Made by a program: the position numbers and the translations under genes | NCBI RefSeq assembly: GCF_017742215.1 | Contig: NZ_JAGHKP010000001.1 | Span: 248,001-312,000, forward strand | Direction of reading: 5' to 3' | Origin: Chitinophaga chungangae | GTDB taxonomy: Bacteria > Bacteroidota > Bacteroidia > Chitinophagales > Chitinophagaceae | DNA: 64,000 nt | Part shown: piece after piece, positions 15,743-24,668 of the stretch | How positions within the stretch are numbered: position 1 is the first letter of the stretch | Layout: each line of letters starts with the position of its first letter | The notes under the pieces: model-generated | Database searches by the model: none | What the model was told of the DNA's origin: nothing | Seen by the model: only the letters and a program-made list of their open reading frames with translations

Positions 15743-18256
15743 TTATACCCTGCCCATCACCGGGTCTGTAAATGATTCCTTGCCAGTTTCCACTCTTCCC
15801 GCATATCTTCTTTCAAAATCCTGCGAGGCTTTGGAATACACGCTGAAGTCGTACCAGCCGTGTTGTTTGCCCAATGGCAAGATCACTTCCTTGCTGGCGC
15901 CTTTCGCGATCTCGACCGTTTTGTCCGACTGTTTGTAGCCATGGTCTTTCAACACCACCGTTGCCGCATCGCCGGAATTATGCAGTTTCAGGATGAGGTT
16001 GCCGGTCGGTTTTTTCGCGCGGTCCATTTCGTACGTGCAGCTTACTTCCAGCGAAGGATCTTTTTTGCTGCCGCGGAACTCGCGGAAGAAACCATTCGGC
16101 CCGTGCAGGCGGAGGTGATATTTTTGAGCGTCGAATTCTTTCAGCGGCCATTCGTACTGAATGGTATCGCCCGCCACCACGCCGAAATGCCAGTTGCGTG
16201 ATATCTCGCCGCTGAAGCCGGTAGGCGCGTACACCGTAAACGGCGAGCCCTGCGCGGATTTGCCGAATGCCTGGTTGCCGGCGCCCATGCGGATGGTGAA
16301 ATGATCTTTCTGGTCGTTCCACACGCCGTCTGCATACAGTTCGTAAGGCAGCGGGCTGGAAGGACGGATGCCTTTTTCCTGCGCCGCGAGCGGGTTTGCG
16401 GTAGACGGATCGGCGATCATGGCGGAGATTTCCGATGCCGAAAGCTTTTTATAACCCCCCGGTTCTTCTTTGAACTTTGCGCTGTAGATCGTTTCCACGA
16501 ACTGCTCTTTGCCGAGGAACGGCATTTTTTTGTCGTCGCCTTCCTGGAACGGCGTGAAAGCCGCGGTGAGATTGCCGCAAATAGCGCGCCGCCATTTGCT
16601 GATATTGTCGAGGTGAAGGTTTTTGTTAAACTTGTTGTTCACGAAATGTTCGAGGAACTGGATAGTGGATGTATGGTCGAACAGCTGCGAGCATACTTTC
16701 CCGCCGCGGCTCCAGGGGGAAGCGATCAGCATCGGCACCCTGTAACCCAGCCCGATGGCGGCTCCGCGGGCCTGCCGTTTGGGAATGCCCTGCGCGATCT
16801 CGTTTTCCACTCGTACAAATTCCACTTCGGTATCGATGCCTTCGGATACTTTGCCGGTGCCGGGTTTTTTATTGTCCGGGATGGAGAACGGCGGCACGTG
16901 ATCGTAATACCCGTCGTTTTCGTCGTAGGTTACGATGAAGATCGTTTTTTTCCACACTTCCGGGTTGCTGGTCAGGATGTCCATGATCTCGGAAATGTAC
17001 CAGGCGCCGTACCATGGCGCGCTCGGGTGGTCGGAATAATTCTGCGGGCTGGCCATCCACGATATGGTGGGCAGTTTGCCTTCTTTTACGTCTTTGCGGA
17101 ACTGGTAAAAAAGGTCCCCGGCGGGCACGGCCAGTTCGCGTTCGGTGCCGTCGTCGTTGTATTTAAGCTGTGAAAGCTTGCGGAACTCGGGATCGGCGCT
17201 GTTGATCACGAACGCGCGTTCGTACAGCTCTTTTTGTTTCGGCGAAAGTTTGTCGAAATTTTCCTTGTTCCAGAGCGCCAGTTCAGTTTTTGCATTGTCG
17301 AGCGCTTCCTGTTTTTTAGCGATCTCGGTCTTGCGTTTTTTGGTTTCGGCTTCTGAGCCCGAGGTGGCTTCGTTGAGTTTATTGATCTCGTCGGGCAGCG
17401 TGTCCACCAGTTTCTGGAGATTCCGCACGTAACGGTCGGAGAATTTTACGTTGAAGGCTTTGTAGAACTCGAGGTTGTTGCAACCGAAATTCGCCAGCCA
17501 GCTTCTTTCTTCGCCGACAAGACCGCCGCCGCAACTGAGATCGTTCTGGTAAAATTTCCAGTTCACGCCGTTGTCTGTCAGCAGTTCCGGGAAAGTTTTC
17601 CAGGGCTGTTTGCCGTATGTGTAGTCCGTATTGCGGATGTTCGCTTTGGGCAGGCCGGCTTCTTCGGAAAAGATCTGCCCGGTCCAGAAGTACGCGCGGT
17701 TGGGCGTGGTGCTGGTCATGGCGGAGCAGAAATTCTGGTCGCAAACGGTGAAAGCGTCTGCCATGGCGTAGTTGAACGGCAGATCTTCGCGGGTGTAATA
17801 CCCCAGCGTCAGCGGAATATGCCAGTATTGTTTATTGCCAGGCCTTTTGGAGATCAGCCATTTGTCGTATTTGCCGCCGTTATTGGCGTCTACCTGGTCG
17901 TGACGGCCGTGGGGCAGCGCGCCCATCCAGGTCACTTTGGTGTCTTTGATATGCAGCCTGAACGGCGAATAGGTTTCGCCTTTGTCGTTCGTTTGCAGCC
18001 ATACCGGCTTTTTGTCCGGCAGGGAAATGGCGCGGGGATCGTTGAAGCCGCGAACGCCCTGGAGCGAACCGAAACAGTGGTCGAACGAACGGTTTTCCTG
18101 CATGAGGATCACGACGTGCTCCGCATCCAGGAAGGTGCTGCCCGGCGCGGGATTGATGGCCATGGCCCGCTGGATGGAGCCCGGCAAAAAGGATTGCAAT
18201 CCGGCGGCGCCGGATAAAAGCATCGATTTCTTGAGAAATTCTCTTCTGTTATCCAT
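15743..18256 (-). CDS. phosphocholine-specific phospholipase C (non-haemolytic type)
   Basis: An 837-residue exported enzyme. The N-terminus NRREFLKKSMLLSGAAG is a twin-arginine signal, which matches the folded export of this family. The phosphoesterase domain (about 40-560) shows EHVVILMQENRSFDHCFGSL, AMADAFTVCDQNFCSAM, TYDENDGYYDHVPPF and HTSTIQFLEHFV, positions that include the metal and nucleophile region. Two DUF756 beta domains follow (~640-730 and ~735-830), giving the standard length. It hydrolyses phosphatidylcholine or sphingomyelin, lipids not usual in this phylum, so substrates are probably external. A 95-bp gap separates it from the caspase gene on the same strand. Confidence 0.95.
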   Translation of the reverse strand: MDNRREFLKKSMLLSGAAGLQSFLPGSIQRAMAINPAPGSTFLDAEHVVILMQENRSFDHCFGSLQGVRGFNDPRAISLPDKKPVWLQTNDKGETYSPFRLHIKDTKVTWMGALPHGRHDQVDANNGGKYDKWLISKRPGNKQYWHIPLTLGYYTREDLPFNYAMADAFTVCDQNFCSAMTSTTPNRAYFWTGQIFSEEAGLPKANIRNTDYTYGKQPWKTFPELLTDNGVNWKFYQNDLSCGGGLVGEERSWLANFGCNNLEFYKAFNVKFSDRYVRNLQKLVDTLPDEINKLNEATSGSEAETKKRKTEIAKKQEALDNAKTELALWNKENFDKLSPKQKELYERAFVINSADPEFRKLSQLKYNDDGTERELAVPAGDLFYQFRKDVKEGKLPTISWMASPQNYSDHPSAPWYGAWYISEIMDILTSNPEVWKKTIFIVTYDENDGYYDHVPPFSIPDNKKPGTGKVSEGIDTEVEFVRVENEIAQGIPKRQARGAAIGLGYRVPMLIASPWSRGGKVCSQLFDHTSTIQFLEHFVNNKFNKNLHLDNISKWRRAICGNLTAAFTPFQEGDDKKMPFLGKEQFVETIYSAKFKEEPGGYKKLSASEISAMIADPSTANPLAAQEKGIRPSSPLPYELYADGVWNDQKDHFTIRMGAGNQAFGKSAQGSPFTVYAPTGFSGEISRNWHFGVVAGDTIQYEWPLKEFDAQKYHLRLHGPNGFFREFRGSKKDPSLEVSCTYEMDRAKKPTGNLILKLHNSGDAATVVLKDHGYKQSDKTVEIAKGASKEVILPLGKQHGWYDFSVYSKASQDFERRYAGRVETGKESFTDPVMGRV

Positions 18257-18351
18257 GGTAAAAGCGTGATTTGAGTAGCTGTTTTTCTCTAATCGTGGAA
18301 CAATGTATAAAAATAAGTCAGCCAGGTGTACTTTTCAATGTTAATTTTATT

Positions 18352-21300
18352 TTATTTCATTTGGTTTCGTAATTCTTTTTTTATGGACGGTAAAATAGGG
18401 GAGATGAAAGATAATTTAAGCCGGGAAAGAATGGGGCCGGGAAGGAAATGTTGGCGGAGAAAACCGTTTTCCAGCGCAAAAACACTCTGGCCATCGGCCG
18501 AAAAATGGGCGTCGGGGCAGTCGCGGTAAGTAAATACGCGTTGTTCGTCCTGATCGAACAGTACGGATTCCTTCCGTCCGTTCACGAGGAAATACTCGCC
18601 GTTAAAGGAAAACCGGGTAAATTCCAGGGATTTGACGGAGAAATGGATCTCTTTTTCCAGCTTCCCGTTCGTATTGTATTGCCGGATGATATAAGAATTA
18701 TCGAATTGCACGAAAAGTTTGTCCGCAGTATCGAACACACGGCTGACGAACCGGCGGTTGCTTTCTTCCGTTGCGATCAGCCCGCCGTCGGGCGTAAAAA
18801 GATGGAACGCGTCGCGTTGTTCATGGGCGGGCGCCTTGCTGCCCACGCGGGACAGTGGGAGGAAGATCATGGTGTCCCCAAACACCGTCTTTGTTTTCGA
18901 AAAGGTCGGCGAATCCTTCACAGTATGCCGCCCCAGCACTTTCCCGGAATAATCCAGGAACTCCAGCACCTTTCCTTCCAGCGACAGCACCACTCTTTTC
19001 ACCGCGGGAAGTATCACCGCGCGTTTAATGCCCTGTGGCCGGTGAATGCTGCACAGGTGTTTGCCGCCGCACAAAAGGTCGGCCTGTTTTGTATTAAGCA
19101 GGTGAATGGTGTACGGCCCTTTTTCCCCGTCTGCCGCCGAAATAATGCGGCCCGGCATATCGGGAAATGCTTTTTTTCCGTCCGCGGCATTCAGCACATG
19201 AAAAAAATTGTCGCTGTTCTCAATGATCAGGAAACGCGAATCCGCCGTGAATGCGATCTCCCGCAGGTTCGCCTTTTCGTTCAATGGCACGCGTATCGTC
19301 TGGCCGCCGTCCGTCGGGCAAAGCACGAGGCTGCCGGCCTGGTTCATGGCGGCGAGTATTTTTTCATCGGGACTGAAAACGGAATGCCGTACTTCCAGCG
19401 TCTTCAGCCGTGCGTTCAGGGTTTGCCCGTTTCGGCCGCACAACCCGTTTTTACCGGTGTCGCGCTCGTGGAAAAAGAAAAAATTGTTGCCGGGGGAAAC
19501 GGAGAACTGGTCGGTTTCGGGGTTTACAGGGAAATGAATGAAGGAAGGGTATTCGTCATCCCAAACCCTCACCTTTCCGTCGCCGCCCGCCGTTATCACC
19601 GTGCCGCTGTTGCGGACGGCCAGCGCTTTTACCACCTTCCTGCTATGATCGAAAGTGCGCAGGTGGTTGCCTTTAAGATCCGTTTCCATCGCGCTGGAAT
19701 CCGAACATGCGATCAGCAGGGTGTCGCCGCTGCCTGTGCTGATGCCGTTGACCATCGTGTCGAGGCTGAAGCGGTGGAGCGCATCGCCTTCGCCGTTCCG
19801 TACGGTGATGTTCCCCATTTTGGCGGCGGTGATAATGTGCCGGCCGTCTGCGGCGATATGCACGACCTTCAGGCTTTCATCGTCGGGAACAACGCGGGTA
19901 AGCGTGCCGCCGCGGGACAGGTAAAAACCGCCTTCGTAAGTCTGTACGAACAGTTTGTGCTGCGGCGTTTCATACACCAGGTTCACCGGGTCCGGCGCTG
20001 CTTTCCCGCTTAACCGGAAAGTATCGGCGCTGCGGATTTGCAGCTCGTCGAACAGGCGCAGTAAAAGGTGTTTTCCTTTATTTACTAGATGCACTTCGAA
20101 GATATCTTCCGGCATGTCCCGCTCCTGTACCAGTTTCCCGTGTATGTCCCACAACCGCCAGTGCCGCTGGCCTGTAGCCCCGATGAATTTCCCGTCTGTC
20201 GTACGTTGCGCATGCGTTACCGGCAGGTTGCCGCTGAGTTTTTGTATTTTCTTCCCGAGCATCCAAAGGTCGCCATGGGAAGTAAGCGCGAGCACCGTCT
20301 TGTTATCCGCCATTATTTCCACCCATTCTACTTCGGCCCCGAAAGTATGCTCCGCGGCTTTCCCGGTGCGCATGTCGATCACGAGCACGCGCCGGTCGCC
20401 GCCGCCGGTCGCCAGTAATTGATTGTTTTCCGATAATACGATATCGTTCACCGAACGCTGGTGCACGAATTCCCATTTGTACATCGCGCGGCGCTTCAGC
20501 AGCCATTCGTTGTTGAAAAGCCTGCACAGCAATTGTTTAACCCGCGCAGGCACTTCAATATCATAATCATGACAAATGGCCACGGCTTCTTCCAGCAAGC
20601 GTATCGCGCGGGTAAGGTCGGATTCTTCCACCTGTTCTACCTGGTAGGAAATTTCCGAAACGGTGATGCGCGCAAGACGGCGGTTGTGCTCCACGCGGCG
20701 CGATCTGCGCAGCTCCCGGCTGTCTTTCAAAAAAAGCGCCTCCTGCCGCGTGAGGTAATGCGGATTGGCACGGAGGATGTCGGCGAGATCGTCTAAATAA
20801 GGGCTATCGTGCCACAACACGGTTTCTTCTTCCGCGGCCTGCGCGGCGATGTATTCACCGGCCACGTCTTCGAGCCGTTTCAGCAGCGAAAACTGCTGCA
20901 TGCCCAACTCCTGTACCCATTTCGATATCTGCGGCCACGAGCGCAGGAACGATTCATGCGCCACTTCGATGTGCTGATCGCCGGCCACGAGCAAACGATA
21001 GTCCGCCGAAGTCATCAGCATGATCACCGCGTCCATCCTGCGTTGTTCCGCGGCATCTTCAAACACAAGCCGGGAGCGGTTTACGCGGCGTGATACGATG
21101 CGCCCGCCGTCGATATGGATAAGCCGTAAAAGAAGGTGGCGCATGGTACGCTGCAGTTCTTCTTTTGTGCCGGTTATTTTTTCGTGGACGTGTTCGTACA
21201 ATTCATCGGCCGTTATGCTGATGGCGCCGTACACGCCATTGAGCTCGTTATACACTTTTTCAGACAGCACGTGCCCGCCCGAACGTTTGAAAACGATAGA

Positions 21301-22701
21301 CAGCGTGTACGACAGCAAAGGTAGCGGGCTGGGGGCCTGGGCCAGTTCGGTCACGATATTTTCCTCCCAACCTTCGGTGCCTTCAAACAAAAGCACGGCC
21401 TGTTTGGCGGGCTGCAGCACGGCTTCGCGGAGTTCTTCGCGGCTCATTGCGGGGATGGCGAAACGCGCGGGTTGCCAGCTGTCTTCGAATGCGCCGCTGC
21501 TGAAATATCTTTCGAAATCGGAACGTACGGTGACGATGATCTGTGTGGGCAGGGCGGCCACCTGTTGCAGGAATTTCTCCGCGTCCGGCAGGCGCAGGGC
21601 TTCTTCGAACTGGTCGATCACGAGTATGTCCGGCAATACGGCGGGCCATTCTTCATCCGGGCGTATTACTGCAAGGGAGCGCCTTTCCGCGCGCAGCAGC
21701 GGCACCAGCCCCGCCATTACCAGCGAGGATTTTCCGCTGCCGGAAGAACCGGCTACCACCGTAAACCTGCGATGGCGGCTGAAATCGTACAATGCTCTTG
21801 TTACCGTTCTTCTTCCGAAAAAGAAGTCGGCGTCTTCTTCCCTGAATTTTTCCAAACCCTTGTAAGGATTGAGGCCGGGAGGTTTGGAAGGAAGGCCGGG
21901 AAGCGGGCCGGGGATAAATACAAATTCGCCTTTGTTGTGCCGTGCCAGCGGGAAAAGCGCCGGTGTTTGCCGCAGGCTGAGGCTGGTGTTGAGACTGATC
22001 TCTTCCACGCGGGTGCGCAGGTATAGATAAAGCTCCGTGGCGGTCACGATGCCGTCGCCGATCATATCCGCCGCCCCGGTAATGCCTTTGAAAAGAAAGT
22101 CTGCGAAAGGCGAATGCAGCGATCCTTCCGATTCGCCGCGGCTGCCGAGGCCCAGTAATTCGTCTATCGCCTGCTGGTCGTGGGCGGAGGAGGTGATCAC
22201 CTGCCAGGCTTCGTCTGTGGTATATCTCTCAAACAGTTCTTTATACATCACGTTGGGCACGCCGGCGCCCAGGTCGCGCAGGCCGGACGACCAGCGGAAC
22301 GCCCCGGAAAAACAGCAATCCAGCAGCAGCAGGAAATGCCGGCAGGGTAATTGATTGATCAGCGCCGAAAGCCATTCCATCGACACAAAAGTGGACACGT
22401 CTTTTTCGCCGTCGCGCGGGATGAGCCAGCCTTCCGGGCGGTTGGCATGATCGCGGGCCATGCCGTGGCCGGCGTAATAGAGCAGCACCCGGTCGTTCTG
22501 CCGGATATTTTTCCGCATGGTTTCGAGGAAATCCGTCAGCTCCTGTTTGTCCGCATCATACAATTCTTCCACCGCAAACTGTTGCGCGCGCAGCAGTCGT
22601 GCCAGTTCTTTCCCGTCGTGCAGCGGCGTTTGCAGCGAGGGGAACGATCGGTAATTGCTGATGCCGATGATAAATGCTTTATGTGCGGCGAAGTTGAACA
22701 T
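18352..22701 (-). CDS. caspase-like peptidase fused to nSTAND ATPase and WD40 repeats
   Basis: A 1449-residue multidomain protein. Residues 7-235 are a caspase (C14) domain with HKAFIIGISNYRSF, the catalytic His79 in LLYYAGHG and Cys130 in LLDCCFSG. A second module (about 275-690) is a novel-STAND NTPase: NPYKGLEKFREEDADFFFGR, Walker A GSSGSGKSS (318-326), Walker B ILVIDQFEE, then winged-helix and helical arms. The rest (~750-1440) is a degenerate WD40 propeller (LLATGGGDRRVLVIDM, GTVITAGGDGKVRVWDDEY). STAND proteins oligomerise on sensing a ligand, here expected to release the peptidase. I start at ATG 22701, where caspase homology begins. It may be a defence or programmed-death protein. Confidence 0.9.
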   Translation of the reverse strand: MFNFAAHKAFIIGISNYRSFPSLQTPLHDGKELARLLRAQQFAVEELYDADKQELTDFLETMRKNIRQNDRVLLYYAGHGMARDHANRPEGWLIPRDGEKDVSTFVSMEWLSALINQLPCRHFLLLLDCCFSGAFRWSSGLRDLGAGVPNVMYKELFERYTTDEAWQVITSSAHDQQAIDELLGLGSRGESEGSLHSPFADFLFKGITGAADMIGDGIVTATELYLYLRTRVEEISLNTSLSLRQTPALFPLARHNKGEFVFIPGPLPGLPSKPPGLNPYKGLEKFREEDADFFFGRRTVTRALYDFSRHRRFTVVAGSSGSGKSSLVMAGLVPLLRAERRSLAVIRPDEEWPAVLPDILVIDQFEEALRLPDAEKFLQQVAALPTQIIVTVRSDFERYFSSGAFEDSWQPARFAIPAMSREELREAVLQPAKQAVLLFEGTEGWEENIVTELAQAPSPLPLLSYTLSIVFKRSGGHVLSEKVYNELNGVYGAISITADELYEHVHEKITGTKEELQRTMRHLLLRLIHIDGGRIVSRRVNRSRLVFEDAAEQRRMDAVIMLMTSADYRLLVAGDQHIEVAHESFLRSWPQISKWVQELGMQQFSLLKRLEDVAGEYIAAQAAEEETVLWHDSPYLDDLADILRANPHYLTRQEALFLKDSRELRRSRRVEHNRRLARITVSEISYQVEQVEESDLTRAIRLLEEAVAICHDYDIEVPARVKQLLCRLFNNEWLLKRRAMYKWEFVHQRSVNDIVLSENNQLLATGGGDRRVLVIDMRTGKAAEHTFGAEVEWVEIMADNKTVLALTSHGDLWMLGKKIQKLSGNLPVTHAQRTTDGKFIGATGQRHWRLWDIHGKLVQERDMPEDIFEVHLVNKGKHLLLRLFDELQIRSADTFRLSGKAAPDPVNLVYETPQHKLFVQTYEGGFYLSRGGTLTRVVPDDESLKVVHIAADGRHIITAAKMGNITVRNGEGDALHRFSLDTMVNGISTGSGDTLLIACSDSSAMETDLKGNHLRTFDHSRKVVKALAVRNSGTVITAGGDGKVRVWDDEYPSFIHFPVNPETDQFSVSPGNNFFFFHERDTGKNGLCGRNGQTLNARLKTLEVRHSVFSPDEKILAAMNQAGSLVLCPTDGGQTIRVPLNEKANLREIAFTADSRFLIIENSDNFFHVLNAADGKKAFPDMPGRIISAADGEKGPYTIHLLNTKQADLLCGGKHLCSIHRPQGIKRAVILPAVKRVVLSLEGKVLEFLDYSGKVLGRHTVKDSPTFSKTKTVFGDTMIFLPLSRVGSKAPAHEQRDAFHLFTPDGGLIATEESNRRFVSRVFDTADKLFVQFDNSYIIRQYNTNGKLEKEIHFSVKSLEFTRFSFNGEYFLVNGRKESVLFDQDEQRVFTYRDCPDAHFSADGQSVFALENGFLRQHFLPGPILSRLKLSFISPILPSIKKELRNQMK

Positions 22702-22880
22702 CTGAAATAGGGCGTATGCTAAATTACTCAAACATTTAATGTGTGGCGCGGTTCAGCATTAGGAAATTCAAATTATTGACTATCTTACCGTCAGTAAAAC
22801 AGTCAACCAGATCAGAATTTTCACTGCGCAAGCCGCTACTCTTGCACAGTTACACAAACCTCGGTAAAGAATGTAAGCCA

Positions 22881-23420
22881 ATGAATCATTCTCCGGACAC
22901 TCTTTTATTGGACCGCCTGAAGGAAGGGGATGAATCCGCTTTTGAAGCACTCTTCGAAAAGTATTATAAAATGCTTTGCATCAACGCATTCTGGTTCCTG
23001 CAACAGGAGCAGGAGGCGAAAGACCTTGTGCAGACGTTTTTTATGGACATCTGGGACAAAAAGCTCTATCATAATTTCGAGGGAGACGTAAAAGGGTACC
23101 TGCATACCGCGGTGCGCAACCGTTGCCTGAACCATCTTAAAAAACAACGTATCCGCCTCGACCACCACGAAGCGTTTTTCAGCATGCGCGAAACCGCGGG
23201 GCACGACGAGCCGGAAGGGCAGGACTATTACAAACAATTGCATTCCTCTTTAGATAATATCACCGGCCAGAAACGTATGGCCATCCAGATGATCTACCTG
23301 CAGGGCAAACGTTACCAGGAAGCGGCGGAGGAAATGGGCATCAGCCTTAACTCCTTCAAAACGCATCTGAAACGCGGATTGAAATTATTGCGAAGCACCG
23401 TACAACCGAAAAAATACTAA
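22881..23420 (+). CDS. ECF-type RNA polymerase sigma factor
   Basis: A 179-residue sigma-70 family protein. Region 2 is near 10-80 (LKEGDESAFEALFEKYYKML, QEAKDLVQTFFMDIWDKK), with a short linker and region 4 near 120-170 (ITGQKRMAIQMIYLQGKRYQEAAEEMGISLNSFKTHLKRGLKLLR). ATG 22881 fits the family start; upstream codons in frame are not protein-like. It is followed after 17 bp by its FecR anti-sigma factor and then a signalling receptor, so it should direct transcription of the downstream uptake locus when ligand is bound. Confidence 0.93.
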   Translation: MNHSPDTLLLDRLKEGDESAFEALFEKYYKMLCINAFWFLQQEQEAKDLVQTFFMDIWDKKLYHNFEGDVKGYLHTAVRNRCLNHLKKQRIRLDHHEAFFSMRETAGHDEPEGQDYYKQLHSSLDNITGQKRMAIQMIYLQGKRYQEAAEEMGISLNSFKTHLKRGLKLLRSTVQPKKY

Positions 23421-23437
23421 CTTGTTAACCCGGTAAC

Positions 23438-24553
23438 ATGAAAGAGAACGAACAGATATTCCAATTATACATACAACACCTTTCCGGCGAACTGACGCCG
23501 GAAGAGGCTACTTATATCGAAACGAAACTGAGAGAAGACGAGGATTTCCGGAGAGTATGGGCTTCGTTTTCTGAAGGGGAGCGCGCGCGGCGGACGGAAA
23601 CTTTTGCGAAAGAACTGTCTGCAGACGGGGCGCTGGCCGAGCTGAAAAGCCGGAAAAGAGGCCGTGGCGGCGTCCGCCGCATGTGGTATGCCGCTGCTGC
23701 TGTGGTGACGGGCATTGCCGTTACAGGGGCCATCCTGCTGTGGCAGCAGCGCCCGGCTACGCAAACTACCGCACAACTCCCGGAACTGCCCGCCTCGGCG
23801 GTGAATCTGGTGCTGGCGAACGGGCAAACCATTACCCTGAACGGGGACAGCGCGCAGACCATTTCCCTGCAACAGGCCACGCTGCACAACAACAACGGCA
23901 CGTTGGCCTACCAGAGCACCGATACGTCGAGCAGTACGTTGCGCGTGCCCGCCGGCGGAACGTATAAAATGATGCTGGCAGACGGCACCACCGTTTGGCT
24001 CAACGCCTCCAGCAGCCTGCGTTTTCCGTTCAGCTTCAATGGTCCCACCCGCGACGTGTACGTGGATGGGGAAGCGTTTTTTAAAGTGGCCCAAAACGCC
24101 GAGCGGCCGTTTATCGTACATACGCCGCAAACCGAAGTGCGCGTGCTGGGCACATCCTTCAACATCAACACCTACCAGCCCGGCGCCGAACGCACCGCCC
24201 TCGTGGAAGGCAGCGTGCAGCTGCAAAGCCGCGACGGCAAACAACTTACCCTCAAACCGGGGCTGCAGGCGGATTATTCTTCCAACGGCTTCCGTACCGG
24301 CGCGTTCGACGAAGAGGAAGTGACCGCCTGGATGAGCGGGGTCTATTATTTTCATAAAATGCCCGTTGCAGACATCGCCGTCATCGCTTCGCGGTTTTAC
24401 GGCATCCGTTTCCGGGCAGAAGGGGAGCGGTTCGCATCCGTCGCCATCACAGGGCTGATGGACAGGGCGCGCCTGGATGAATTTCTCAACGACCTGGAAA
24501 CCACCGCAGGCGCGGATATCCGTGTCGAAAACCAGACCGTTTTCCTGAAATAA
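23438..24553 (+). CDS. FecR-family anti-sigma factor
   Basis: A 371-residue inner-membrane protein. A cytoplasmic N-terminus (1-80) binds the sigma factor, a single helix follows (about 82-103, MWYAAAAVVTGIAVTGAILLW), then a periplasmic FecR domain (about 165-270: YKMMLADGTTVWLNASSSLRF, DVYVDGEAFFKVA, VLGTSFNIN) and a C-terminal DUF4974 domain (about 285-371) that meets the receptor's STN domain. It transmits the signal from the receptor encoded 115 bp downstream to the sigma factor upstream. Confidence 0.93.
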   Translation: MKENEQIFQLYIQHLSGELTPEEATYIETKLREDEDFRRVWASFSEGERARRTETFAKELSADGALAELKSRKRGRGGVRRMWYAAAAVVTGIAVTGAILLWQQRPATQTTAQLPELPASAVNLVLANGQTITLNGDSAQTISLQQATLHNNNGTLAYQSTDTSSSTLRVPAGGTYKMMLADGTTVWLNASSSLRFPFSFNGPTRDVYVDGEAFFKVAQNAERPFIVHTPQTEVRVLGTSFNINTYQPGAERTALVEGSVQLQSRDGKQLTLKPGLQADYSSNGFRTGAFDEEEVTAWMSGVYYFHKMPVADIAVIASRFYGIRFRAEGERFASVAITGLMDRARLDEFLNDLETTAGADIRVENQTVFLK

Positions 24554-24668
24554 CACCTCCCGTTTTTCTCCTTCCCGGCAAAAAGAAAAAAATTTCTTCC
24601 CACGCTGTCACCCGTTTGAATAAAACGGGTGTAGTTATGTCGTATATCACCTAACCAATTATTCCGAG

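Noticed and set aside
18448..20013. 521-codon plus-strand frame inside the caspase-STAND gene
   Set aside because: Antisense shadow; no domain, and the minus frame has clear WD40 repeats.
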